A DNA stretch of 64,000 bases. Origin: Hyperoplus lanceolatus (taxonomy: Eukaryota; Chordata; Actinopteri; Uranoscopiformes; Ammodytidae). The stretch is taken from assembly GCA_026929865.2 (NCBI GenBank), contig CM049397.1, positions 28,229,198-28,293,197 on the forward strand. The letters run 5' to 3'. Under the pieces are notes generated by a model. That model was not told where the DNA came from. It worked only from the letters and a program-made list of their open reading frames with translations, and did no database searches. Shown here in pieces: positions 12,409-24,467 of the stretch. Within the stretch, counting starts at the first letter, position 1; each line of letters starts with the position of its first letter. The translations under genes and the position numbers were made by a program.

Positions 12409-15400
12409 ATGTCAGACTTAAACAAATCCCCAGAGGATGGCGAGTCCTCCTACTCATCCAAGGTCATAAACATTGTCTTTTTCATCCTGCTGCTGGACCT
12501 GCTGGGATTTACTCTGATTCTACCTCTGCTGCCTTCCATCTTAGACCACTATGCACAAACAGGGGTCAGTAACATTTAAAGGGTTCTTCTTGTGACAGAA
12601 GTAGAATGACGTAAAATGCACTTTTTGTTATAATTATTATCAAAACATATACATTATGTTATAATCGTTGAGTTGTCATTTAAAAAATAAAACTTTTGTA
12701 GAATGAAAATATCTCAGGATCCTTTATATAGCACAATAATGATCACTTCTGACTATATTTTCATCCGTTTCCAATCAACAGACTGCTTTGGGTAAAAATG
12801 AGTCCCAGACATAAAAGGTCCCAATTGTCAAAATTGTACATCAGTTTCACCAGTGGAACTATGAACTGTTTAAACTTGTGTTTTGAAGAGCAGAAACCGA
12901 TTCTACCGCAGTAGAATGCAGATTTTGAATGAGATTAATTGGACGGACGATGTGCAGAATTTGAACACAGGGGGCTCTTTTGTGTAAAGAATCAGCTTCA
13001 TGAAAACCATCAAAACCTCATAAGTGATTAGATTAGCTGTGTGTGTCTGCATGCTGACTCATGCTGAATGTACCTCTCTACTTGTGTTTGTATCGTCCCA
13101 GTGTGTGATGTATTTTCTTCTATTGGACAGGATGCAGTGTATCAGTCCCTGCAGAGTGTGGTGGACTGGTTCAGGGACTCTTTGGGGATTCCTATGGAAA
13201 AAAAATACAACAGCGTCCTGTTTGGAGGTATATCTGATGGATTGATTAGGAGCTCTTCTTGTAGTGACATTAATGAACAATTAGATGTTTTATTAATAAT
13301 CGGATAAACTGCTTAAATTTGCATACTTTTTGATTTGCCACTTTTTTATTTAAAAACAATTATACTTGAACATTATATTCATATGTACCATTCATCTGCT
13401 TCCAAATTACAGTTCATCATAAAGAGAAATTATAATACAGTTTTTAAAATTGAAAAATCTACAACAAATTAATTTACGAATAAAAGACAAGAAGAAACAT
13501 GAAATAAAAAAATATTACATTTTCCTTTCAGGTCTGATCGGGTCACTGTTTTCTCTGCTGCAGTTCCTGGCCTCACCTCTAACCGGAGCTCTGTCAGACC
13601 GCTACGGCAGACGACCCATGCTCATTCTCACCACAGTGAGCAACATTCCTTTGACTTATTTTCTTATTTTTCATGACCTATGAATTGGTAGCCATGTAAA
13701 AAAAGAGCAAAAATATTTACTAATATCATTCATTCTGATTCAGTTGCCACACTTTATACTCCAAACCATGCAGCCTTGTCATCAGCGTCGATTGTAATTG
13801 GTTGTTCTCATTTTCCAGTTAGGCCTGATGTCCTCCTACGCGGTGTGGGCAGTTTCCCAGAGCTTCAGCATGTTCCTTTTGTTTCGAGTAATTGGGGGCA
13901 TTTGTAAGGGCAACGTCAGCCTCTGCACTGCCATTGTGGCCGACTTGCCGTGTCCTAAAGCACGGAACAGAGGAATGGTGAGGGCACAGAGATAGTCTAT
14001 GGCTATGACGGCAAACATTTGGTTCAAATATGAAACTTAAAGGTGGAGTTAGCTATTCTGTAGAATGCTTGTTGTCAAAATCAGTGAACATCTCCTCACA
14101 ATGTGCTAGCTGTCCGTACTGTGTGTGCTGAAAAAAAACAAATACAGTGTTGTTAATGCACAGCTTAGGCTCTGTAAACGGTCATGTTGCCAGCTATAGT
14201 GGTCCCCTTTGTTTACATACCAATTACAGAGCCTAGGCTGTTTTCAGTGTACACACCGCATGAACAAGTAACGGATTGTGAGCAGATATTCAGTGATTTT
14301 GACAAAAAGTTATTTGATAAACAAGAACTCTCCATAATGACTGACTCCACCTTTATTACACCACAATGTGACTTGATGCATTCTCCTTGTAGAGGCTGAG
14401 CTGTTGCTGAATACTTTGGTTTCCTCCTCACCAGGCTATGATCGGCATTGCCTTCTCCCTGGGCTTCACAGTGGGGCCTCTTATGGGCGCGTACTTCGCC
14501 TTAAGCTCCAAAACAACAGGTGCTGTCTTCTACCAAACTCCAGCCCTGCTCGCCTTGGCCTTCAGTGCTGCTGATGTGCTCTTCATTTGGCTCATGCTGC
14601 CAGAGACGCTAACAGAGAATGTCAAGGTTGGCTTGAGTATTTGCACATTTGTAGACTCATACTTCTAATTTGTAGATGTGATAACAAGGGCATTTAACTT
14701 TCTAGTCAAAAGTGACATTTTCGGGGCGCCTTTAGCTCAGTTGGTAAGGCGTCCCCTCCATGGGCCTCGGCCAGCAGCGGACCCGGGTTCAATTCCAGCC
14801 CGCGGTCGTTCTCTGCATGTCCCTCCCCTCTCTGCCCCATTTCAACTCTGTCTCTACACTATCAATAAAGCATAAAAATGCCAAAAAATATCTTTAAAAA
14901 AAAAAAGTGACATTTTCATATATTCTAGATCCAATTCACAAAGACAAAACAATTTAAGAAATGTATTCTATTTTGATGATTACGGCTTACAGCTCACGAA
15001 AGTCAATGTGTCAAAATATTTGAATATAAAATAAAAACAATACAAGAAAGGAACTTTCTAATATTTTCTTAGTTCAACAACAGTTTGATTGTTGTTGTGG
15101 GTTTTCCATCCTAAGGCTTCTTCTTCAGGGTTTGGAGACTCCTGGGACCTTCTGAGTCCATTATCTTTATTCCATTTTAATGCTGTTACCAGAGCAAAAG
15201 AACCACCTTCCAGAGAAAGTGAGTAGTGCACACACTTTATCACTATTTTACGCCAATTTGACCCATTTCTTAAGCATGGTTGACCTTCGGCACAAGGATA
15301 AACAGTAAGGTGGAAATGTCTTTCCAGGAATGCAGATGCTTCAAGCATTGGGCCTGGTTTATTTCTGCTACCTCTTCCTGTTCTCCGGTCTGGAGTTCAC

Positions 15401-17817
15401 GCTGAGTTTTCTGACTCACCAACGCTTTGGATTTACAAGGTAAGAAGCCAAAGATAAAGCCATGCACTGATATCAGTTAAAGTAAACAACTTTGTGTTTT
15501 GTTTTGTTTTATGTTTTTTTACAAGCCCTTCTCTCCCACCAGTATGCAGCAGGGGAAAATGTTCTTCTTCATTGGTGTCATCATGGCGTTGATCCAGGGG
15601 GGTTACGCTCGCAGAATCAAACCCGGGCAACACATCAAGGCTGTTCGTATGGTAGGAAAGAGAACAGCACCTTCTGTTAACATTAAAAACAGCTGTACAA
15701 TGGAATGCTTCTTATGCTGCTGAAAATACATGATGCACCACTGCAGACTTGACTTTGTTTAATGAATTGTTTTTCTCTTTTTCAGGCAATCATAACATTA
15801 ATCCCAGCATTTATTCTCATCGGGCTGTCGTGGAATGTAACCATGCTTTACACCGGCTTGGCGTTGTATGCATTTGGTGAGCTAATTTCACACTGAGTAT
15901 CACGTTAAGATAAGTACACCTTTATTGCGCCTAGGAATGTGCAAAATTAGCGTGTGAGGAGAGTCAAAACATGAGATTAATGATGTAAAATGTGTTTTAC
16001 GATGGGAGATCATGGTGTAGTGGTTAGAGCCCCCGCCCACAGAGGCTCAGTCCTCAGAAGCAGCAGACCACAGGTTCTAATCCGACCCGTGGTCGTTCTC
16101 TGCATGTCATTCCCCTCTCTGCCCCATTTCACATCTGTCTCTCTAAATTGTCTAATAAAGCATAGAAATGCCCAAAAAATTATCTTAAGAAAAAAAGAAA
16201 AAAAAGAAAAATAGAGGGGGTTGGTGCCACGTAGCTTCTTCGGGCTGTGCCCGGCCGGGCCCCGTGGCAGACCCGGCCACCAGACGCTCGCAGGCGGGCC
16301 CCCTTTCTGGGCCTGGCTCCAGACGGGGGCCCCGGGCTTCCTCCGGGCAGGGTCTCTCCTCCTCTTTGGTGATTTTCCATAGGGTCTTTTTGAACCATTC
16401 TTAGTCGGGCCCCTCACCTGAGACCACTTTGCCTTGGGAGACCCTACCAGGAGCACTAGGCTCCGGACAACACAGCTCCCAGGTTCACAGGGGCACACAA
16501 ACCTCTCCACCACGGTAAGGTGATGGTTCCCGGAGAGGTATCACACTTCTCAGCCTTCCCGGCAAAGTCTACTCCAAGGTGCTGGAAAGTAGGGTTCTGC
16601 CGATAGTGGAACCTCAGATTGAAGAGGAACAATGCGGATTCCGTCCTGGCCGTGGAACAACGGACCAGCTCTTCACTCTCGCAAGGAATCCTAGAGGGAG
16701 CTTGGGAGTTTGCTCATCCAGTCTACATGTGTTTTGTAGATCTGGAGAAGGCTTATGACCGGGTTCCCCGGGAGATACTGTGGGGGGTGCTGCGGGAGTA
16801 TGGGGTGAGGGTGTCTCTTCTGAGGGCCATCCAATCTCTGTACACTCAAAGCGAGAGCTGTGTACGGGTTCTCGGTAGTAATTCAGACCTGTTTCCGGTG
16901 GGGGTTGGCCTCCGCCAGGGCTGCGCTTTATCACCAATCCTGTTTGTGATATTCATGGACAGGATATCAAGGCGTAGTCGTGGTGGGGAGGGGTTGCAGT
17001 TTGGTGGGCTGAAGATCTCATCTCTGCTGTTTGCGGATGATGTGGTTCTGATGGCATCATCGGCCTGTGACCTTCAGCTCTCATTGGATCGGTTTGCAGC
17101 CGAGTGTGAAGCGGTTGGGATGAGGATCAGTACCTCTAAATCTGAGGCCATGGTGCTCAGCAGGAAACCGATGGATTGTCTACTACAGGTAGGGAATGAG
17201 TCCTTACCCCAAGTGAAGGAGTTTAAGTACCTCGGGGTCTTGTTTGCGAGTGAGGGAACAATGGAGCGTGAGATTGGCCGTAGAATCGGAGCAGCAGGGG
17301 CGGTTTTGCACTCGCTTTACCGCACTGTTGTGACGAAAAGAGAGCTGAGTCGTAAGCAAAGCTTTCGATCTACGGGCGATCTTTGTTCCTACCCTCACCT
17401 ATGGTCATGAAGGCTGGGTAATGACCGAAAGAACGAGATCGCGGGTACAAGCGCCGAAATGGGCTTCTCAGGAGAGTGGCTGGCTCTCCCTTAGAGATAG
17501 GGTGAGAAGCTCAGTCATTCGTGAGGAACTCGGGCAGAGCCGCTACTCCTTTGTGTTGAAAGGAGCCAGTTGAGGTGGTTCGGGCATCTGGTAAGGATGC
17601 CCCCAGGGCGCCTCCCTAGGGAGGTGTTCCAGGAGCGTCCAGCTGGAAGGAGGCCTCGGGGAAGACCCAGGACTAGGTGGAGAGATTATATCTCCACACT
17701 GGCCTGGGAACGCCTCGGGATCCCCCAGTCAGAGCTGGTTGATGTGGCCCGGGAAAGAGAAGTTTGGGGTTCCCTGCTCAAGCTGCTGCCACCGCGACCC
17801 GATTTCGGATAAGCGGT

Positions 17818-17854
<37 letters not shown>

Positions 17855-18452
17855 AAAAAAGAAAAAAAAAAGTGTTGTATCCTATGTTTACATGTTTTGT
17901 CGTTGCTTTTGTTACAGCTGCTGCAGTCGTAGTTCCGTGTCTGTCGACACTCGTATCTGACCACGGTGAGTCTTTTATTAGTTATGATAAACTACACAAA
18001 CCATTTTGATTCAACTGTGACTGGCACATGGAGACTAATTATCTGATTGGGTTATCCCTCCAGGCTCGGCCAGTCAGAAAGGCACAGTGATGGGGATCCT
18101 GCGTAGTTTGGGAGCTCTGGCCCGAGCACTGGGACCGGTGGTGTCATGCTCCGGTAAGGACAACAGATGGCAGAAATGAGTTGTGTTTATTTCAATTCAT
18201 GAAGCTTTAACCAACACACACAAGCAATTAACTATTTTTAAACAATGTTATACCTTATTTTCTGAACATGAAATCGCATGTAACTTGGACATTTTTTGAC
18301 TGTGTATAAATAGGTCCATTATTTTAACCGTTGTGTTTCTCTCCACAGTTTACTGGATAGCTGGAGCTCAGACCTGTTTTCTCCTCTCATCAGCCTCTTT
18401 CATTATTCCTCTGGTTCTACTGAGACAAGCTGGGAGGCTAAAGGAGGAGTGA
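12409..18452 (+). CDS. mfsd10: Major facilitator superfamily domain-containing protein 10
   Basis: Twelve coding exons: 12409-12564, 13131-13227, 13532-13635, 13819-13977, 14435-14626, 15116-15218, 15328-15439, 15543-15651, 15786-15876, 17918-17965, 18064-18153 and 18349-18452. They sum to 1365 nt (454 aa), against about 455 aa in human. The protein is a 12-helix MFS carrier, called TETRAN in mammals and described as an organic-anion efflux transporter. TM1 is VFFILLLDLLGFTLILP; the MFS loop 2-3 signature is SDRYGRRPML. Further family blocks are LLSPLSLFHFNAV, FSGLEFTLSFLTHQRFGF and KGTVMGILRSLGALARA. Start choice: the first ATG of exon 2, with a 5' non-coding exon ending at 11465. The exon at 15116 uses a weak TAAG acceptor with an out-of-frame CAG 8 nt downstream. 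Intron 9 carries a SINE plus an RTE-like LINE, and intron 5 another SINE. Confidence 0.93.
14723..14902 (+). mobile_element. tRNA-derived SINE with target-site duplication (mfsd10 intron 5)
   Basis: The tRNA-like head has a near-perfect A box (TAGCTCAGTTGGTAAGGC) and B box (GGTTCAATTCC). A unique body (gtcgttctctgcatgtccctc) and an A-rich tail follow. It is flanked by a perfect 15-bp direct repeat, AAAAGTGACATTTTC, at 14708-14722 and 14903-14917, showing insertion by target-primed reverse transcription. The body is shared with the copies at 16004 and 57651 (reverse). Confidence 0.9.
16004..16214 (+). mobile_element. tRNA-derived SINE (mfsd10 intron 9)
   Basis: Head gggagatcatggtgtagtgg ttagagc (A-box region) and B-box ggttctaatcc, then the same body as the 14723 copy (cgttctctgcatgtcattcc, ctctctgccccatttcac) and an A-rich tail. 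The tail is interrupted by the LINE that begins near 16212, so the SINE is the older insertion. Confidence 0.85.
16212..17856 (+). mobile_element. RTE/Rex3-like LINE relic with reverse transcriptase
   Basis: This degraded non-LTR retrotransposon is inserted in the SINE A-tail. RT blocks are visible across frames: CGFRPGRGTTDQ (near 16627), FVDLEKAYDRVPREILWGVL (16732), GLRQGCALSPILFVIF (16908), the catalytic LLFADDVVLM (near 17026) and FKYLGVLF (17221). The C-terminal part near 17570-17812 includes RRPRGRPRTRWRDY. Frameshifts near 16685 and 17360 break it. Sequence 16215-16520 belongs to the same repeat, but no endonuclease domain is present, so there is an internal deletion or 5' truncation. 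It ends in a (GAT)n tail at about 17818-17854. A short 3' end with such a repeat is what I recall for the RTE/Rex3 clade; the clade assignment is an inference. Not functional. Confidence 0.85.
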
Positions 18453-19385
18453 GAGGCATAAAGACTTGGGAACGTTTCATAGTTTCAATGAATGTTATGG
18501 TGTTTACATTTGCTGGGAAAACAAGCACTGACTTTAGTACTTAGTTCTTCGACACCAACAAAATTAAGATGTTTACTTGCCAACGAACAACCTGTGGGAC
18601 AAAATGTCACAAGAAGACATTGACCAAACAGAGGGAGTTTATTGAAAAAATGAATAATGAGTGAACCTAATGCCTTTTTATACATGCACATGTGGATCTG
18701 TGCATATTGTGAATTGCACCAGTTTGTCAGGGTTACAAATACCATATTATGCTTTCGGTACATATAGTATTTGTTGTATATCTTTTTATAATGCAGTATT
18801 TTCTCAATCACTCAGATTTTGTATTTAAAAAAAATAGCATTTTATTTGAGCTCACTTTAAAAATGTGGATTTTCTATTTTCCTGTAATTAAAGAAACACA
18901 AACAGTCAACCAAAAGCTGTCCATGCAAGTGTATTATTTAACTTGAAGGTTGTATGAAAAGGTTTTTAAGTGAATTTACTTTTGTAAAACTTTGCGGTAC
19001 TGCAGGAATAATATTAACACAAAGTATTTGTACTGTATATGAGCATAATGTGCTGATATGTTTCTAATATTTAACTTTTTACTTATAATTATGTTTTAGA
19101 AATTCATGGTTTTTTCTATGTTTGTTTAAATTATAGTACCACACATTTTTCTTATTGAGAATAAAAAGAAAAGCATTTACATTATATAGCTTTATATCTG
19201 CACCTCTGGTTATGTTGGTATATTTACGCTGAGCGCCGCCAGGTGTCGCTGTCAGCGCTGCCACAATGTAAACACATGCTAACTGCTGCTATGCTATCTA
19301 CAGGTTGCTTAGCCTGGACAGACAATTACACGCACACACACTGTGTCAGATAGCTATAAATAAAGCCGGAGAGTTTGACAACACT
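18453..19385 (+). other. mfsd10 3' UTR and secisbp2 upstream region
   Basis: AT-rich 3' UTR after the TGA at 18450-18452, with AATAAA at 19160-19165 the best polyadenylation signal. GC content rises near 19235-19265 (gagcgccgccaggtgtcgctg), which probably marks the secisbp2 promoter. A TATA-like agctataaataaag lies at about 19350. No other gene is supported. Confidence 0.45.
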
Positions 19386-19427
19386 ATGGAAGATGCAGTG
19401 AACATGCAGGGATGTGACTGGATGTAG
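19386..19427 (+). promoter_or_regulatory. Short upstream ORF before secisbp2
   Basis: ATG at 19386 opens a 13-codon ORF ending at TAG 19425-19427, 12 nt before the main ATG at 19440 and in another frame. If the transcript starts upstream of 19386, initiation at the main start would depend on leaky scanning or reinitiation. The start site is not known. If it follows the TATA-like sequence near 19352, this ATG would be very close to the cap. Confidence 0.35.
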
Positions 19428-19439
19428 TTAAACCTCAAG

Positions 19440-22400
19440 ATGGACAAGGTAGTGAAAGTCATTTACGGATGTGTTTATTTTTGTTTTAGCTAGCTAGCAT
19501 AAAATCGCTAACGTACGCTGATGCATACTGAACATAAACTACAACTTTCAAGCAAACTTTTACATGTGCTTTATTATTATTAGTTCATTTCAACCACAAC
19601 AATAAGACGTTTTGTAGCACGTTAGGTTTTGATGACTCATCCAAAAGATAAGACAGTGGCACGTTAGCGTGCTGTTCATTTTGAGCTAAGAGCAAAGTAT
19701 CACATCATTAACCACCCTATATATATATATATAAAAGTTTAAGCCGAAAACATATGGTGAAAAGTCTTCAACGTGTATACAGTGGTCAGATATTAAGTGT
19801 TGTTGATTTAGCTAACTCATGTCGTAGCTTTAGCGGCAGCCCAGTAACGATCTTGTCAAAGGTCGTGTTGCAGCACATTGTGGATGTAGAATTCAGCCAG
19901 TGTTGTAATTTCCCCCCAGGAGAGCAAAATGTCATCTGCTGTCCAGTCTTTTGACCACAATCAAAACTGGAGGCAGAGGAAGGAGCCTCCAGAGCCACAC
20001 TCAACCTCATCAGCATCACATATTGTTTTACCAAATCCCCATGTGTCCCAACAACAGAGTTTAAGAGGGTAAGAAGGATCAATCAATTCACCATAATGAC
20101 CTGGGTCACATGTTCAGAAAGTTTAAATGACACAAATATTCACTTTTTTAGTTGTCCAGCAGGGTCACTACATTTCCTTAAGGTGTCTTCAAAGCATTAA
20201 AACTAATCTCCTAAAATTCTTCAAACGCTCAGACATGGGAACGTTTTTTTTTTCAACAACAACAAATTCACATTATTGATGGCATCTACCAAGTGTCAAT
20301 CCACTTATTTGTGTGAATTGTTCATGCCTTTGTTAAGGAACCGGTCAGATGTGAGCCCTAAGCGAAATCCATCAAAAAGGAATGAAGAGGCAGCAGGGAA
20401 AGGAGGAGATGTGCCCAGGCGTTATGGCTACAGCAGCAGCCGTCAGGCTAGAGACAGCGGAGATGGTTTCATGCAGAGAGACAGGTCCGTACGTGACCCA
20501 CAAGCAAAGGTTGGTTTCATTTCATGTACCAGGAAAAAAAAATGCTTAATTAAACTTTCTTCATGAAATTAATAAAGAGTGTTTTTAATCCCTCTCCACA
20601 GACATCAAAAAGCAACAATGACTGTTATGCTCAAAGCAGAGTTATGGGCAAAAGCTCAGCGGATGCACAGAGAAAAGGTAGTTGTCACACATGACATGAC
20701 AGTATTAAAACTCCTTGCTGAACGATACCTGGCACCTTTGGCTCAACTCAACATAACTTATTATATTTGGGTTAATACTTTTTTGCCACTAATTTGACCA
20801 TAGGTTTTAGAGGAGCCAGATCTGCCCCGAACTCTGCCGGGAAGTCTAATCCAGCACAGAGCGACCTGGTTCAGTTTGATATGCAGATGACTGATTTCCC
20901 AGAGTTAGCTTGTGGCGTGTCTCTGGACAAAGCAGCAGGCCCGCCGCCTGCACAGAAAGAGGGCTGGGGTCCCGTTCCTCAAACACAAGTGCCATCACCA
21001 TCATCTTCCTGGAGGGTGAGCTCACTGAAACAACAGGTGTTGATATTGTGCAGTTTAACAATATGGAGTTATACTCATGAATGTTGTGCTGTTGTGATTT
21101 TCTATTGAACAGTCTGGCAGGAGAGGAGCCCCAACACAACCTGAGCCCCAACGTATTAGCTCTAATGCTAAGCCAGATTCTTCTGCTGCACCTCCAGGTA
21201 GGGCTCAGACCCGGTAGTCATCCTTCTACTGACTATACAGCAGTGTAAATAACAGCTCAGATATTGATCTTCTTATTTATTTGCTTGTTTGTATGTGAAC
21301 AGCTCAGCCGGTGGTGTTTTCCTGGGCTAACGTTGCCTCTCAGCCTCCAAAGAAACCTCTCCCGAAAGAGGAGACAATCAGCAGCAATCACACAGAGGTG
21401 AGACAGATGTCTTTGAGTATTTTTTTCTTGCCCGCTTTTGCCAATAATGGTTTGTGATGGTGGGCTATCAAACTAAATGTGTGACTCAATTGTGCATGCA
21501 GGAAGCTGTTTTATTCTTTTAGTGAAGTTTCATTCAGTACCATTTGACCTTTTAAGATGCACATTCACTACTGCTTGCTACAGTAACTTAGAAGGTCATA
21601 ATGTCAAATTGTGAAATTTAGCAAACCATATTGTAATTTGTTAATCCATCCATTCTTTTTCTGGCATTTATCTGGACCCAGGACTTGTTCATTTGTGAAC
21701 TATATTATTAGGAATTATTGTTCTATAGAGCTGGGGTGCACTGACAGAAATGTGATATAAATGTCAATAGATGTACGTGCTAAATAACAGTAAGTCATAG
21801 TGTTCTTACTAGTTTTCCCTCACCATTTAAACAGTATGATGTTGAAAAAGGTTTTGAATTATTTATTTGCCTTTTAATATCATTTTCTATCCCTTCAACT
21901 TTTCGTTTCGTCAGACAAAGGAAATCTCTGCGCAGCAGGAAGACGGAGCGCCAGGGAAGAAGAAAAGGAGGAAAAAGAAAAAGAAGTCTAAAGGTGCTGA
22001 TGAAGAGGAAGAAGCTGAGTCAGAAGAGCCGGCCATTTATCAGGAGCCTCCAAAGTTTGAGGTGAGTTCAAATGTTTCTTTATTTTCATCCTCATTACAT
22101 TTACTAAATAAGCGTCAAATAAGTTTTGGAGTGAAGAGGACTTGTTTTCTTTTTATCTTTTCAGGATGAAGAGGAGTTTCCAGGCTTGACTCTAGCTTTA
22201 CCTGGACCTGATAGATTCACAACCAGCAGCTATGCAGCTAAACTATGCAAAGAGGTATGTATTTCACCCTGTGGGGTCAGGACAGAGTCATTGAAATTAA
22301 TCTGACTGTATGTAATTTGTAAAACCTTTTTTTTTCTTCAGGAAAATCAAAGAGAAGGTATTCAGCATCAGTCTGACCAAAATAAAGAAATATCACCTGC

Positions 22401-24424
22401 AGGAAAAACTCAGCCCACAGAGACGTCTAAAAAAGCACAGGTTCATATATTTCTCTCACATTCAAATTAATGAAATAATCCTGGAGAAAGCGGTATGGAT
22501 TGAGCCTTGTTTGAGCCTTTGTTCTTGCTCTCTGGATTTTTCTAGAAAACTGAAAAGGCGCCTGGGAAGAAAAGCAAAGTGCCTGTTCAGCTGGACATCG
22601 GAAACCTGTTGGCCGCTCTGGAAAAGAAGCAACAATCTCAAAAAGCCAAACAGGACGCCAAGCCAGTCATGATGTCAGGTGGGTTATAGGATTTGCATCT
22701 CAGCCTCCTCATTCCTCTCACTCACTTTTATGAAGATTCTTTTAACATAAGTTTTGGCTTATTGCCCTCGGTTAAAAAAATGGCATGCTTGCAACTATAT
22801 TTACTGAGCCAGACATGTTGATGCAGGGTTTTCAAAAATATATCGCCAACTCTTTGTTTTTATGTAGTTGGTGGTGGACTACCTGTTGTCCAGAAGCAAC
22901 AGTTAGTCCAGAAGAAGCTGCCCTGGCTGCAGGATAGAATTTCACACAATCCCCTGGACTCCACTAGCCCTTTGGTGAAGAAAGGCAAGCAGAGAGAGGT
23001 GCCCAAAGCCAAGAAACCCACTCCCCTCAAGAAGGTAAATGCACTCACTTACTCTGGGACAAACACTAATGCACTGCATGTTAAAATAAGAATGTTTTTC
23101 AGCGGTGAAGCCATGTTGTTTATTTTCTCACTGATTCTTAGGTTATCTTGAAAGAAAGGGAGGAGAGGAAACTGAGACGCTTGCAGGAGGAGAGAGGGCT
23201 GCCGCCAGAGAACGAGCTCAAAGCTGCGAATGATGCCACAGAAGAAGAAGAAGAGGAGCAGGGTGACATAAATATCACAGGTCAGAGTGAGCATGTTAAA
23301 CAATAGAGTTACGTTAAGTCCTACAGTAAATAGTTAGGAACTCTTCGATCATAGACTTTAGACTTTATTGTCCCCTTGGGGAAATTCTTTTTCACTCCAC
23401 AGTACATGTATGGGCCGCACGCCGACAGACAATAGACAGATGGACAACAAACACAACAAAATAGACATGCATACAGAATATATAAACAGAGTGGGACTGG
23501 GGTGATTTATCTTGGCCTTTTGTTGAGGGCTGCTATGGCTGCAGGTACCAGGCTTTTGCCATAGCGAGCCCTCCGGCACAACAGGGACCTGTACCTGCGT
23601 CCGGAGGGCATAATGGTGAAGTGACAGTTGAGTGGGTGTGTGTTGTCCTGTGCTATTGTAAATGCGATGCGTGTGATGGCCTTGACATTGAGCTCTGACA
23701 GTGTGGGTGTGGGGAGACCGATTAATTTGGCAGCTATGTTTGTGACACGTGTAAGTTTGGCCCGGTTTTTGACAGTGAGCATGTTAAAGAAACAGATGGA
23801 ACAGTAGAGCAGGATGGGCTGGACAATGCTTTGATATAACAGAAGGAGGAGATGGGGTGCAACATAGAGTCCTTTGAGTTTGCGTATGGCATATAGTCTT
23901 TGGTGGCTCCTTTTCTGAATGTCCGTTGTGTGCTGGTCGAAAGTGAGTTTATTGTCCAGTGTGAGTCCAAGGTATTTAAAGCTGTCAACTGTTTCTACTG
24001 TCATTCTTGATGAGAGTGGGGGGCTGGGGTGATGGGGTACCTATTGTTATTTCTTTTGTTTTGGCTACATTGAGATGGAGGAAGTTATGTGTGCACCATT
24101 GGGAGAAGTGTGTGACAGTGTTGTGGTAATCTGATACAGAGTTATAGCTGATATTTTAACTGAATTTTGTGCTTCAGAACCCTCAGATGAGGTCGGTAGT
24201 CCTACAGAGGAACTTGAAGATCATTCAGAGTTTAACGGCACAAACCAGATGGTGAAAGAAGGTGACGAAGAGCCCGACAAAGACGAGGCAGCAGAGCAAC
24301 AACCCACCTCCCCTGTGCCCTGCCCGGTCAACCGACCCAAAATCCACAGCAGAAAGTTCAGAGAGTAAGACATTTAATCTCACTCAATTTGATTTAAATT
24401 TCTCTCCTTTGTTTGCTTAATTGG

Positions 24425-24467
<43 letters not shown>

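Noticed and set aside
14733-14806. Possible functional tRNA gene (good A and B boxes)
   Set aside because: It is the head of a SINE: SINE body, A-rich tail and 15-bp target duplication follow, and the cloverleaf does not close properly.
16619-17410. 263-residue reverse transcriptase ORF as a live gene
   Set aside because: Frameshifts at both ends, no endonuclease domain, and a position inside an mfsd10 intron show it is a LINE relic.
17739-17964. ORFs with poly-Met / poly-Ser runs
   Set aside because: They are translations of the (GAT)n tail of the LINE, in both directions.
23507-24004. 165-residue reverse-strand ORF as a host gene
   Set aside because: It is the C-terminal part of a LINE reverse transcriptase, 5'-truncated, in a secisbp2 intron.
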